From NCBI RefSeq assembly GCF_030519355.1, contig NZ_JAUMKC010000011.1:62001-126000 (forward strand): DNA of 64,000 nt. Reading direction: 5' to 3'. Below, piece after piece: positions 17,767-26,477 of this stretch (positions are counted from its first letter, which is position 1; the number at the start of each line of letters is the position of its first letter). The stretch comes from Mucilaginibacter sp. L3T2-6 (GTDB lineage: Bacteria; Bacteroidota; Bacteroidia; Sphingobacteriales; Sphingobacteriaceae). The notes beneath the pieces were generated by a model. It was not told the DNA's origin. It worked only from the letters and a program-made list of their open reading frames with translations, and searched no databases. Both the position numbers and the translations under genes were made by a program.

Positions 17767-18996
17767 ATGCATTTAAAACACGCAAAGATAGTCTTAATAA
17801 GCTCCGGACAGCCTTCATTGAACCCCCGGCTGGTAAAGGAAGCAGATGCCCTTGCCGACTCCGGATATGAAGTGACGGTGCTGTATGCCTATTGGAACGA
17901 TTGGGGCACGAAGAATGATGCTAAGTTACTTTCCTTGAAAAAATGGAAAGCTGTGAGGGTTGGGGGAGACCCGGACGATAAGCCGGCATTGTATTTTATA
18001 AGTCGCCTGGTGCATCGTTTTTCGATAAAAATCGATAGCAGTTTATTAATTGATTATGTCAGTGCTCGCGCCGGGTACTTTTTAACGCGTGCAGCTAAGC
18101 AGTATAAAGCCGATTTATACATAGCCCATAATTTGGGAGCATTGCCTGCCGCCGTAAAGGCAGCTAAACGTTTCAACAAACTCTGCGGCTTCGATGCCGA
18201 GGACTTTCATCGCTGCGAAGCAAGCGACGACGAAAATAACTTCGATTTCAAATCAAAAAAAGCAGTGGAGGATAAGTACCTGTCTCAAATAAACTACCTA
18301 ACGACTTCCAGTCCGTTAATTGCAGCTGCTTATAAAAAGACTTATCCTTTTTTATCGCCTGTGACCATACTCAATGTTTTTCCTGTGCATAAAGGTGTTA
18401 TGGAGCCGGCGAAAATTGGGACCGGTAACATTAAATTATTCTGGTTTTCACAAACCATAGGCCCGAATCGTGGTCTTGAAACGGTAATAGAAGCAATTAA
18501 AATAACCGGGCTTAATATTGAATTTCACATCTTAGGCAGTATGGCAGCCGGATATAAAAAGCAACTCATAAAGGATACGGAGAGCAGGAACACAGATTCC
18601 GGCCGCGTATATATATATGAACCGGTGCCCCCGGATGAAATATTTTCCCTGGCTGCTCAATTTGACATAGGGGTTGCATCTGAAACAGGCTTCAGCTTAA
18701 ACAATAGATATGCGCTGAGCAATAAGATTTTTACTTATATTTTAAGTGGTTTGGCACTGCTTGCCAGCAATACACCAGCGCAGGCAGAGTTTTTAAAGAA
18801 ATATCCGCAGACCGGTAATTTATACAACAATGCGGATGAACTGGCTGCTCAACTAATTTTTTTCCATGAAAACAGACACGAGCTTTTGCAGGCCAGAAAG
18901 AGCGCTTTTATTTTGGGGCAAACAGAGTTAAACTGGAACACAGAAAGTGAAAAGTTTCTCGCCGTTATTAAAGATCAGCTTGGAAAGGGTAAATAA
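17767..18996 (+). CDS. Glycosyltransferase, GT4-like
   Basis: The 409-aa protein begins with IVLISSGQPSLNPRLVKEAD (about 8-27), a start common to a group of GT4-like proteins from Bacteroidota glycan loci. DLYIAHNLGALPAAVKAAKR (about 117) and FDAEDFHRCE form the acceptor domain. The donor domain has GVASETGFSLNNRYALSNKI (about 303) in place of the standard E-x7-E motif. It overlaps the next gene, which suggests that the two GT-B proteins act together. Substrate unknown. Confidence 0.7.
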   Translation: MHLKHAKIVLISSGQPSLNPRLVKEADALADSGYEVTVLYAYWNDWGTKNDAKLLSLKKWKAVRVGGDPDDKPALYFISRLVHRFSIKIDSSLLIDYVSARAGYFLTRAAKQYKADLYIAHNLGALPAAVKAAKRFNKLCGFDAEDFHRCEASDDENNFDFKSKKAVEDKYLSQINYLTTSSPLIAAAYKKTYPFLSPVTILNVFPVHKGVMEPAKIGTGNIKLFWFSQTIGPNRGLETVIEAIKITGLNIEFHILGSMAAGYKKQLIKDTESRNTDSGRVYIYEPVPPDEIFSLAAQFDIGVASETGFSLNNRYALSNKIFTYILSGLALLASNTPAQAEFLKKYPQTGNLYNNADELAAQLIFFHENRHELLQARKSAFILGQTELNWNTESEKFLAVIKDQLGKGK

Positions 18997-20299
18997 CAAA
19001 CTACTTATTATATCTCCCTATTTCCCGCCATCGAATGCTGCGGATATGCATCGGGTACGGATGAGCCTGCCATATTTTACAGAATTCGGATGGGAGGTCA
19101 CCGTTGTGACGGTTGATCCTGCATATTCTGAAATGGCAAAAGATGATCTTCTTCTTGAAAATATCCCTGAAAATATAACTGTAGTTACCGTCAGAGCCCT
19201 CAATAGCAAATGGACATCGAAACTGGGATTAGGAAGCCTTGCGTTACGTTCATTACCGTATTATTTGAAGGCCGTAAATAAATTGCTAACTGCCGGCACA
19301 TACCAGTTGATTTATTTTTCAACTACTCAGTTTCCTGTATGCATATTGGGCGCCTATTGGAAAAGGAAATTTGGCATACCATATATAATTGACATGCAGG
19401 ACCCATGGCATTCTGACTATTACCGCGATAAGCCTAAAGATCAGCGCCCGCCTAAATACTGGTTGTCACACCGCATGCACAAATACCTGGAGCCAAAAGC
19501 TATGCGGCAGGCTGACGGATTGATTAGCGTGTCGGGCGGTTATATCGCTGATTTGAAAAAACGTTACGAAAATTTGAAAGATGTGCCTGCGTCTACGATT
19601 ACTTTCGGGGCATTTCCGCCGGATTTGGAAACATCATTAAGGCATGAAACTCAATTTGAAACACTGCTCGCCGGTGGATTTATTAATATCGTATATATCG
19701 GCCGGGGTGGGATGGACATGCATAAGGCTTTAACCTCTGTTTTTGTTGCGTTAAAAAATGGGTTAGATAATGAGCCGGAATGTTTTAGAAAACTGAGGTT
19801 GAACTTTATCGGTACGAGTTACGCAAGGTCTGGCGGGTGTACAATTTTGCCGCTCGCGCAAAAAATAGGCGTAGATAAAAATGTAATAGAAATGCCTAAA
19901 AGAATTAGCTATTACCATACCCTGCTCACGCTTAAACAAGCTGATGCTATTCTAATACCCGGTTCGGACGATGAGAAATATACGGCCTCAAAAATTTACC
20001 CATACTTACTTAATCCAAAGCCATTGCTAGCTGTTTTTAACAAAAACAGTAGTGCAGTTTCCGTGCTGAAAGAGTGTGCCGAAGATGCGCATGTCGTAAC
20101 ATTCAGTAACAATGAAGGGCCACCGGTACATGAAATATACATGGTGTTACGAAATTGGGCCAATGGGCAGTTGACACCGGTTACCATTACACCGGCCTTT
20201 GAAAAATATAGCGCACGAAACTTAACACGAGAACAGGTGAATGTGTTTAACGCGGTGTTGCAACGTAAGGAGAGCTTTAGTTTCGGTAGTAAGAAGTGA
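18947..20299 (+). CDS. Glycosyltransferase, GT4-like
   Basis: The protein has up to 450 aa. GTG 18947 gives a 50-base overlap with the previous gene. A TTG at 18980 would start 11 residues later, just before VNNKLLIISPYFPPSNAADM, which is where relatives normally begin, so it is a good alternative. The N-terminal domain binds the acceptor. YIIDMQDPWHSDYY (about 147) is a conserved segment of this group. IPGSDDEKYTASKIYPYLLN (about 336) lies in the donor domain. Its TGA overlaps the next start. Substrate unknown. Confidence 0.7.
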   Translation: MKSFSPLLKISLERVNNKLLIISPYFPPSNAADMHRVRMSLPYFTEFGWEVTVVTVDPAYSEMAKDDLLLENIPENITVVTVRALNSKWTSKLGLGSLALRSLPYYLKAVNKLLTAGTYQLIYFSTTQFPVCILGAYWKRKFGIPYIIDMQDPWHSDYYRDKPKDQRPPKYWLSHRMHKYLEPKAMRQADGLISVSGGYIADLKKRYENLKDVPASTITFGAFPPDLETSLRHETQFETLLAGGFINIVYIGRGGMDMHKALTSVFVALKNGLDNEPECFRKLRLNFIGTSYARSGGCTILPLAQKIGVDKNVIEMPKRISYYHTLLTLKQADAILIPGSDDEKYTASKIYPYLLNPKPLLAVFNKNSSAVSVLKECAEDAHVVTFSNNEGPPVHEIYMVLRNWANGQLTPVTITPAFEKYSARNLTREQVNVFNAVLQRKESFSFGSKK

Positions 20300-21453
20300 A
20301 AAAATTGGCCATTATAACCACTCATCCAATACAATATTACGCCCCGGTTTTCAAGTTGCTTTACCAGCGCGGAAATATCGATTTAAAAGTATTTTATACC
20401 CTGGGTGATGCTGATATCAAATATGACCCAGGTTTTGGTAAGGATGTCAGCTGGGACATACCAACATTGGAAGGTTACCCTTACCAATGGACAGAAAATA
20501 TTTCGGGACAACCCGGTACGCATCATTTTAAAGGGATTATAAACCCTGCCTTAATTAGAGATGTTGAAACATGGGGACCAGATGCTATTTTAGTATTCGG
20601 ATGGGCATATAAGAGTCATCTTAAGGTTATTCGTTACTTTAAAAACAAAATGCCGGTATATTTCCGCGGCGATTCAACATTATTGGATGATGTGAAAGGG
20701 GCTAGACGCTTAGCGAAAATTTTCTTTTTAAAATGGCTTTACAACCATATCGATCACGCCTTTTACGTTGGTGCAAACAATAAACTTTATTTCAAAAGAT
20801 ATGGCTTATCAGAAAATAAATTGAGTTTTGCGCCTCATGCTGTTGACAACGACAGGTTCAGCCTTTCCAGAGACGACGAAGTACGAAAATTTAAACAAGA
20901 GCTTGGCATCTGCGACACCGATATTACAATACTTTTTGCAGGTAAATTTGAGAACAAAAAATCGCCGGGATTATTATTGAATGCTTTCATGACGGCTAAT
21001 ATTCCTCTTACCCGGTTGTTATTTGTGGGAGATGGCGCACTGGCGAATACGTTAAAGGCAGCTGCCGGCGGAAATACTCAGGTCAGCTTCATCGAGTTTC
21101 AAAATCAATCGGCTATGCCGGTTGTTTATCAGTCATGTGATTTATTTTGCTTACCCTCTGCAGGCCCGGGAGAAACCTGGGGACTTGCCGTAAATGAAGC
21201 TATGGCTTGCGGGAAAGCCGTATTGGTTTCTGACAAAGTAGGCTGCGCCGCTGACCTGGTAAAAGAAGGCATTAATGGCAGCATTTTCAGGAGTGGTGAC
21301 GTTCAGGACTTAGTTGAAAAGTTACAGGCGCTGACTATAGATAAATATTCCCTGACTCAAATGGGGAAGCAATCGCAGCACATTATCAAGCGATACAGTT
21401 TTTTACACATTGCAGAGGCAATCGAACATAAATTACAAAATGAAACGAATTGA
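20296..21453 (+). CDS. Glycosyltransferase, GT4 family
   Basis: The 385-aa GT-B enzyme starts at GTG 20296, overlapping the upstream TGA by 4 bases, and begins with KKLAIITTHPIQYYAPVF, the typical start of a GT4 subgroup. ILFAGKFENKKSPGLLLNAF (about 214) opens the donor domain, and GETWGLAVNEAMACGKAVL (about 292-310) holds the E-x7-E motif. It should act on the lipid-linked glycan at the cytoplasmic membrane. It overlaps the methyltransferase gene by 14 bases. Confidence 0.85.
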   Translation: MKKLAIITTHPIQYYAPVFKLLYQRGNIDLKVFYTLGDADIKYDPGFGKDVSWDIPTLEGYPYQWTENISGQPGTHHFKGIINPALIRDVETWGPDAILVFGWAYKSHLKVIRYFKNKMPVYFRGDSTLLDDVKGARRLAKIFFLKWLYNHIDHAFYVGANNKLYFKRYGLSENKLSFAPHAVDNDRFSLSRDDEVRKFKQELGICDTDITILFAGKFENKKSPGLLLNAFMTANIPLTRLLFVGDGALANTLKAAAGGNTQVSFIEFQNQSAMPVVYQSCDLFCLPSAGPGETWGLAVNEAMACGKAVLVSDKVGCAADLVKEGINGSIFRSGDVQDLVEKLQALTIDKYSLTQMGKQSQHIIKRYSFLHIAEAIEHKLQNETN

Positions 21454-22285
21454 CCGAATCAAACTGGATTTTACGCGCAACTGGAAACTGCCGGGTAAGG
21501 AGCGTTTATCCAACCTATTGAGGCCGTCGGATAAACTTAAATCGGGTATAAAGAACGGTATTGCATGGCTAACAGGGGAGAACATAGCTATTTATGCCAA
21601 CGCCGATAGCTATATCGAATGGACTATTTTAAGCTTAGGCACATACGAGGAAGAGATAAATAAGCTGATCAGGATTTCCCTTAAAGATGGCGATAACGCA
21701 TTGGATATAGGGGCTAATATCGGGTTACAAAGTCTCCGGATGTCACAATGCGTTGGCCAATCAGGTAATGTAATCGCTTTCGAGCCATTATATTATCTGC
21801 AGGAAAAATTCAGGCGAAATATTATACTTAATAGAGCGAATAATGTTACTTTACTGCCATTTGCCTTATCAGATATTGATAGCGAAGATGAGTTTCCTAT
21901 CAGCACCAACAACTGGAACCAGGGCACGTTCAGCTTGGGTAGCGCCGCTACCGGTACTGAAAAACAGCACGTGATTATTAAAGCTGGTGATAATATTTCT
22001 GAGATACGGAGTTTCAAATCAATCGCTTTGATTAAGATCGACGTTGAGGGCTTTGAATATAAAGTACTTCTCGGTTTAAAGCATACGATAGAGCGGCATA
22101 AGCCCCATGTTATTTTTGAATACGACGAAAACTATTGGATAAATAATGGTCAAAACATAGGTGATTGCTATCAATTCCTGCAATCGCTTGGTTATACATT
22201 CTACCAGGTAACATCAGTTGGTTGCGAATTAATTACGTCTGTACAGCAAATAGAAGGCGGCAACCTGTTCTGCATCCCGTCATAA
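21440..22285 (+). CDS. FkbM family SAM-dependent methyltransferase
   Basis: The 281-aa protein is taken from ATG 21440; a non-ATG start 30 bases upstream is less likely. The SAM-binding motif I is ALDIGANIGLQSL (about 87-99), motif II is VIAFEPL (about 112), and KIDVEGFEYKVL (about 198-209) is the FkbM signature. Family members O-methylate sugars or other hydroxyls. Here it probably methylates a sugar of the exopolysaccharide, possibly the terminal residue recognised by the Wzt C-terminal domain (inference). It sits between the last cluster of GT-B genes and the Wzy-like gene. Confidence 0.85.
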   Translation: MKRIDRIKLDFTRNWKLPGKERLSNLLRPSDKLKSGIKNGIAWLTGENIAIYANADSYIEWTILSLGTYEEEINKLIRISLKDGDNALDIGANIGLQSLRMSQCVGQSGNVIAFEPLYYLQEKFRRNIILNRANNVTLLPFALSDIDSEDEFPISTNNWNQGTFSLGSAATGTEKQHVIIKAGDNISEIRSFKSIALIKIDVEGFEYKVLLGLKHTIERHKPHVIFEYDENYWINNGQNIGDCYQFLQSLGYTFYQVTSVGCELITSVQQIEGGNLFCIPS

Positions 22286-22288
22286 CCG

Positions 22289-23692
22289 ATGAAAAAAAAC
22301 AATGGCATCGAAAAATATTTGATACTTTATTTGCCCTGGGGACTTGCGATGCTCTTTCAGCCCTCGCCCGTCACCTCTTATTTTATTGCCTGGCTTGGAT
22401 CTTTCTTCATATTCTTTGTAACACTTACCGGCAAAGTAAAGCCCTTGCCCCAAGACCGCGACTTATCCGCACAGCTTATGCGGCCCATTTTTATCGTCCA
22501 GATCATTTTTGCCGGTTATATGTGCTGTACATCTATATTTTATTTCCTAAGCCTTTTGGGATACGAATATCTGAGCAAAACTAATTCTGTCTTGGCCATC
22601 GATCAGGACGCATTGGCTTTGGCTGCACAATGTCAGCGTTATTATTGCCTCGGGCATGCAGCATTTGCATCGGGGTTATTAATGTTTATGAAATATCCCG
22701 TCCGAAAAAGATATCATGTAGAAAAGGAAAAACTCGCAAACCTGTTGTTGCTTATGGCATTAATTTCATTCCCGGTGTCTTTGGTTTTTTTGCGTATCCC
22801 AGGACTAGCCCAGTTTTATTTTCAATTGAGCTCTCTTAGTTTTATATCAGGCACCCTGGCCCTGGCGTTTGCTTTACCACTACAAAAAGTGCCTAATACA
22901 TTAATATGTATTGCTCTGTATATTTTCAACTTTTATAATGCATTAACATCCGGCTTTAAAGAGCCTATTATCATTAGTGTATTAGTGCTTGGAATATTTT
23001 TATATCCAAATTATAAAAAAACGGTAACGATAGTGTTCGTTCCGGCTATAATCGCACTTTTTATATTTTTACCAGCGTATGTGGGCAGTTTCAGGCAAAC
23101 TGCATGGAGTGGCGAAGAGAATGCGGATGATGCGAGCCAAACCGCCCTTAACGCAGCCTTAAATAATGATAACCGGGACGAAACTAACTGGGGTTTCCTG
23201 GTATACAGGCTCAGCGAGATCGAGATGTTTACGAGGTATGTGAGATCCACCCCGGAAAGGATAGACTTTTATCATTTCCAATTGCTGAAGCAGTCGGCAA
23301 TGGCCGTAGTGCCCAGAGTGTTTTGGCCATCGAAGCCAGTTACTGAAGATTTAATTATGGAGCGCGTTTACGATGCAGGGGTAGTTAACAGAAACTCCAA
23401 CGTATCGGCAAAGCCTGCATTTATAGTAGATGCTTATTTGTCGTTCGGGGCGGCAGGTATTTTCATTTTCCTGTTTTTATATGGCGCAGTAGCACAGTCA
23501 ATTGCATGTAAGGCCGAAGAGCTATTTGGCGGTTATATTTTAGGTACGGCGTTAATCTTCAGTGGTCTGTTTCAAATTTTTTGGCGGGGACTAAGCTTCG
23601 AATTCATCGTCAACTCTGTTTTTTGGTCGTATGTTACCATGTGGGTAATTTTTAAATTGATGCGTTCTAAAAATATCTTGAAGGAAGTTTGA
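22289..23692 (+). CDS. Polytopic membrane protein, Wzy-like O-antigen polymerase candidate
   Basis: The 467-aa protein has about ten hydrophobic segments and a long periplasmic loop around residues 260-365 (including QTAWSGEENADDASQ and RVFWPSKPVTED). This is the topology of Wzy/oligosaccharide repeat-unit polymerases. The R-V-F-W-P-S-K-P segment is a recurrent feature of such proteins in Bacteroidota. From memory the pair formed with the next gene resembles the Wzy-like protein and glycosyltransferase that accompany exosortase Y loci; I could not check that, and no exosortase is in the window. Its presence next to an ABC exporter is unusual, because ABC-dependent pathways do not need Wzy. 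Confidence 0.65.
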   Translation: MKKNNGIEKYLILYLPWGLAMLFQPSPVTSYFIAWLGSFFIFFVTLTGKVKPLPQDRDLSAQLMRPIFIVQIIFAGYMCCTSIFYFLSLLGYEYLSKTNSVLAIDQDALALAAQCQRYYCLGHAAFASGLLMFMKYPVRKRYHVEKEKLANLLLLMALISFPVSLVFLRIPGLAQFYFQLSSLSFISGTLALAFALPLQKVPNTLICIALYIFNFYNALTSGFKEPIIISVLVLGIFLYPNYKKTVTIVFVPAIIALFIFLPAYVGSFRQTAWSGEENADDASQTALNAALNNDNRDETNWGFLVYRLSEIEMFTRYVRSTPERIDFYHFQLLKQSAMAVVPRVFWPSKPVTEDLIMERVYDAGVVNRNSNVSAKPAFIVDAYLSFGAAGIFIFLFLYGAVAQSIACKAEELFGGYILGTALIFSGLFQIFWRGLSFEFIVNSVFWSYVTMWVIFKLMRSKNILKEV

Positions 23693-24843
23693 GGATCTTA
23701 CAAATTTGCGCCGCCTATAAGCCGGCGTATATTTACGGAGGGCCAACCATGTCGATATCGATGCTTGCCGAGCAATTAGTAAAAGCAAGTATTTATACCG
23801 AAGTATATGCAACCACAGCCAACGGAAAAGAAGAGTTACAAGTAGCCCCCGGCAAGCCGCAAAATATAGATGGCGTGTCAGTGACTTATTTCAGGCGGTT
23901 TACCAAAGATCATACTCATTTCTCGCCCGGATTACTGGCCAAGTTGTGGAAGAGTTGCCGTCAGTTTGATGTTGTTCATATAAATGCCTGGTGGAACACG
24001 GTATCGGTGCTATCGTGTTTAATCGCTTTGATACGGGGGGTTCCCGTCTTCGTATCGTCAAGGGGTACGTTAAGTTCTTACTCGTTTCAAAACAAAAACA
24101 GCGGTATAAAGGGGCTTATACATAGATTAATCGGAAGGCCTTTGCTAAACCGCTGTTATATACACGTTACCTCAAATAGGGAAGAGGAGGGCTTAGTAAA
24201 TATCATCAATCCCTATAGTTTTACCACTATACCAAACTTCGTAAAGCTACCTTTTAAAGAATTTACCGGCCGCAAATCAGGCTCGTTATTAAGATTGATT
24301 TTTTTATCGAGAATAGAAAAGAAGAAAGGACTTGATTTGCTTATGGAAGCATTGCCGCAATTGACGATACCATACCATTTAACTATAGCCGGCGACGGCG
24401 AAACAGACTACATAAACTCATTAAAAAGTATAGCGAATAAGCACAATGTTGCAGAGCATATAACCTGGACGGGATTTATGGGTGAGGATAAATTTAATTT
24501 ATTGTACAACCATGATTTATTGGTATTGCCTTCGTATGATGAAAATTTCGGTAACGTAGTGATAGAAAGCCTCAGCCAGGGAACAGCGGTTTTGCTGAGT
24601 CCCTTTGTGGGTTTGCAGCGATATGTTGCCGAACATAATTTTGGATGGGAATGTTCGCTGGATGCTACTAACATAGCCGACAGGATCAATTTTATTTATA
24701 GTCAGCAGGATGAGCTTATGCGAATTAGAGACACCGCTCCGGTTGCAATCCGCTCCGACTTTGATGGACAGCAACTGGTAAGCAGATATATCAGCATGTA
24801 CAGCTCGATTATAACTACCGGCGGTCACCAGGAATCGTTATAG
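23689..24843 (+). CDS. Glycosyltransferase, GT4 family
   Basis: The 384-aa GT-B enzyme starts at TTG 23689, overlapping the Wzy-like gene's TGA, and begins with RILQICAAYKPAYIYGGPTM. FLSRIEKKKGLDLLMEAL (about 204) opens the donor domain, and DENFGNVVIESLSQGTAVL (about 284-302) contains the E-x7-E site. It is the last gene of the glycan locus. The close coupling to the Wzy-like gene suggests that they belong to one assembly step. The donor sugar is unknown. Confidence 0.85.
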   Translation: MRILQICAAYKPAYIYGGPTMSISMLAEQLVKASIYTEVYATTANGKEELQVAPGKPQNIDGVSVTYFRRFTKDHTHFSPGLLAKLWKSCRQFDVVHINAWWNTVSVLSCLIALIRGVPVFVSSRGTLSSYSFQNKNSGIKGLIHRLIGRPLLNRCYIHVTSNREEEGLVNIINPYSFTTIPNFVKLPFKEFTGRKSGSLLRLIFLSRIEKKKGLDLLMEALPQLTIPYHLTIAGDGETDYINSLKSIANKHNVAEHITWTGFMGEDKFNLLYNHDLLVLPSYDENFGNVVIESLSQGTAVLLSPFVGLQRYVAEHNFGWECSLDATNIADRINFIYSQQDELMRIRDTAPVAIRSDFDGQQLVSRYISMYSSIITTGGHQESL

Positions 24844-24891
24844 GTCAATAAAATTTGTTTTATAAATCCATCATAAAGAATCTGAAATAGC

Positions 24892-24899
24892 TATATTTG
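24892..24899 (+). promoter_or_regulatory. Bacteroidota-type -7 promoter box before tRNA-Ser
   Basis: TATATTTG matches the TAnnTTTG -7 consensus of Bacteroidota sigma-ABfr promoters and ends 11 bases before the tRNA. No convincing TTG -33 box is seen at the usual distance. Confidence 0.5.
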
Positions 24900-24910
24900 C
24901 GCCCCAACCC

Positions 24911-24997
24911 GGAGAGGTGTCAGAGTGATCGAATGTGCCTGATTCGAAATCAGGTGTACCTTTACCGGTACCGGGGGTTTGAATCCCTCCCTCTCCG
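24911..24997 (+). tRNA. tRNA-Ser(CGA)
   Basis: The 87-base cloverleaf has acceptor arms GGAGAGG (24911-24917) and CCTCTCC (24990-24996) with discriminator G at 24997. The anticodon stem is CCTGA (24938-24942) with TCAGG (24950-24954), around loop TTCGAAA with anticodon CGA at 24945-24947. A long variable arm, as expected for a class II serine tRNA, follows. GGGTTTGAATCCC provides the T arm. The 3' CCA is not encoded. Confidence 0.95.
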
Positions 24998-25005
24998 CTT
25001 CAAAA

Positions 25006-25046
25006 ACAAAAGGCTCCCCGACTCGAAGAGGAGCCTTTTGTTTTTT
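25006..25046 (+). terminator. Bidirectional rho-independent terminator
   Basis: ACAAAAGGCTCC (25006-25017) and GGAGCCTTTTGT (25030-25041) are perfect 12-base complements around a 12-base loop, followed by a T-run to 25046. On the other strand the stem also ends in a T-rich stretch, so it can end the tRNA transcript and the minus-strand lyase operon coming from the right. Confidence 0.9.
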
Positions 25047-25073
25047 GCTTATTTTCTTTATTTTGTGATGGTC

Positions 25074-26254
25074 CTAAAAATTAGTTGGAACATTATGGTG
25101 TGTATAATTTGTCCAGCATAAAAAGCCCACATCTCCGCCGGGTAATCCATTGGTATCGGGTACATAATGATTGGCTATGTAATTGGTTTCAGCAGTATTA
25201 TAATGCCTGTCTGCTACATTAATGCCTGGCCATATCGGGTTCGAAGGGTTCCCTCTTGGCGAGCAGGGAGGCGATACCGTGCCATGCATCAGCTTATAGT
25301 GATAGTTATAACCGGTAAGCAGCCGGCTGTTGCTGGCCGAATAGATGGATAAATCACCTTGTATGCCACACGTGTTAGCCGCGTAGCTCAAGCCGGTAAG
25401 CGTGTATTGGAAATGCACATAGTCGTTATGATACCCGCAAATCTCGCCGTCCATGGAGCCATCTGAGGCAATTACTATAGGCAAAACATTTTTAATCACC
25501 GTAATTCCGTTTTGGTACACGGTCTGGCTATCCTCAAAAATGCCTATGGCAATTTTTGCCCAGCCCTCTGACACATTCCAGTTATTGTTGTACTCGGGGT
25601 CTGTGGCGTGATTGATGTAATTGTCTTTCATCCTGTTTAAAAAAGTGCAAAACTGAGTATTTTCGGCACTTGTCCATCCGGCCCCCTGGCCGTTGGCGGG
25701 TACATAATATTTAATGATTTCGGCAGCGGCTACAAATGTCGGCGCCGCCCACGACGCTTCCAGGTAAGCCTGGTATGGGTTGCTTCCGGAAACACTAAAG
25801 CCGCGGAAGGCGTTTGCCCAGCCATCCAATATTTGTTTTACCGTTGTAGCATAAGAGCCGGTCCCGGTTTTAGCCCAGCGCAGTGCAAGCGCGTAACTCA
25901 ATAAAGCATCGCCCTTAAATGCAGCTTCGTCAGGAGTGCTTACGCCACCGGCGACATTTACGGTAGCTTTGTATTGACCGCTCGGGCTATGGTTGTTACA
26001 ATAGTTGAGTACGTACTGGTAAGCTGCCAGGCGGTTCGCATCGCCGGAGTTTGCCTGCTGCGCTATATAATCCAGGGTTTCTTTTGTATTCACTATACCT
26101 GGGTGTACAAATCCTGAAGTGGGGACACTTGCAAACGTTTTTGGCAAATCAGGTTTGCTTTTAACCGGTGAATCGTCTTTTTACAGCTGTAAAAGAACAA
26201 GGCAAGCATTAAAACAAGGGCAATAGGAAGCCCAGTATGATTTTTAATTTTCAT
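25074..26254 (-). pseudogene. Alginate-lyase-superfamily lipoprotein, frameshifted after the signal peptide
   Basis: The mature domain (ORF from about 26147 down to 25074, no ATG start) is an alginate-lyase-fold (PF05426-like) protein with NNWNVSEGW and GYHNDYVHFQY as probable active-site segments. Just upstream on the same strand, ATG 26254 opens a lipoprotein signal (hydrophobic core, then LFFYSCKK), but it runs out of frame. Adding one base to the T5 run at 26178-26182 joins the two into one protein of about 394 aa (CKKDDSPVKSKPDLPKTF). This is either a recent inactivating frameshift or a homopolymer error. The intact enzyme would be outer-membrane-anchored and degrade a uronate polymer. 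It shares its NNWN and H-Y pattern with the protein at 42278-43369. Confidence 0.75.
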
Positions 26255-26414
26255 AGCGTTAAAGATTAATGATTAAAATTTAGTTACCTGCAAAATCGTT
26301 GTCTACGGCCGCTGACGAATTTTTTTTGCATTCTGCATTATTAATGCGGTTGTAATTGGCTTATATACTAATATACAGTATGTTATGTTCGATTTCCTAA
26401 TGTGTTGACTATAA

Positions 26415-26434
26415 TTTCTACGAAATCGTTTTCG
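26415..26434 (+). promoter_or_regulatory. Predicted LacI-family operator, site A
   Basis: TTTCTACGAAATCGTTTTCG; its core CGAAATCGTTTTCG is palindromic at 12 of 14 positions with a central CG, the form expected for LacI-type operators. It lies 161 bases upstream of the frameshifted lyase gene and near-identical copies occur at 33992, 38343 and 38396. Assignment to the LacI protein encoded at 34095-35138 is inference. Confidence 0.6.
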
Positions 26435-26477
26435 CTATGAAGTAGATTGTTTAAATAATGGGAAACCAAAATTACTT

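Noticed and set aside
22165..22584. 139-codon plus-strand ORF overlapping the FkbM and Wzy-like genes
   Set aside because: It is out of frame with two well-supported genes and its protein looks like shadow sequence.
24911..25046. tRNA-Ser as an attachment site for an integrated element carrying the uronate locus
   Set aside because: I found no integrase gene and no direct repeat of the tRNA 3' end in the window.
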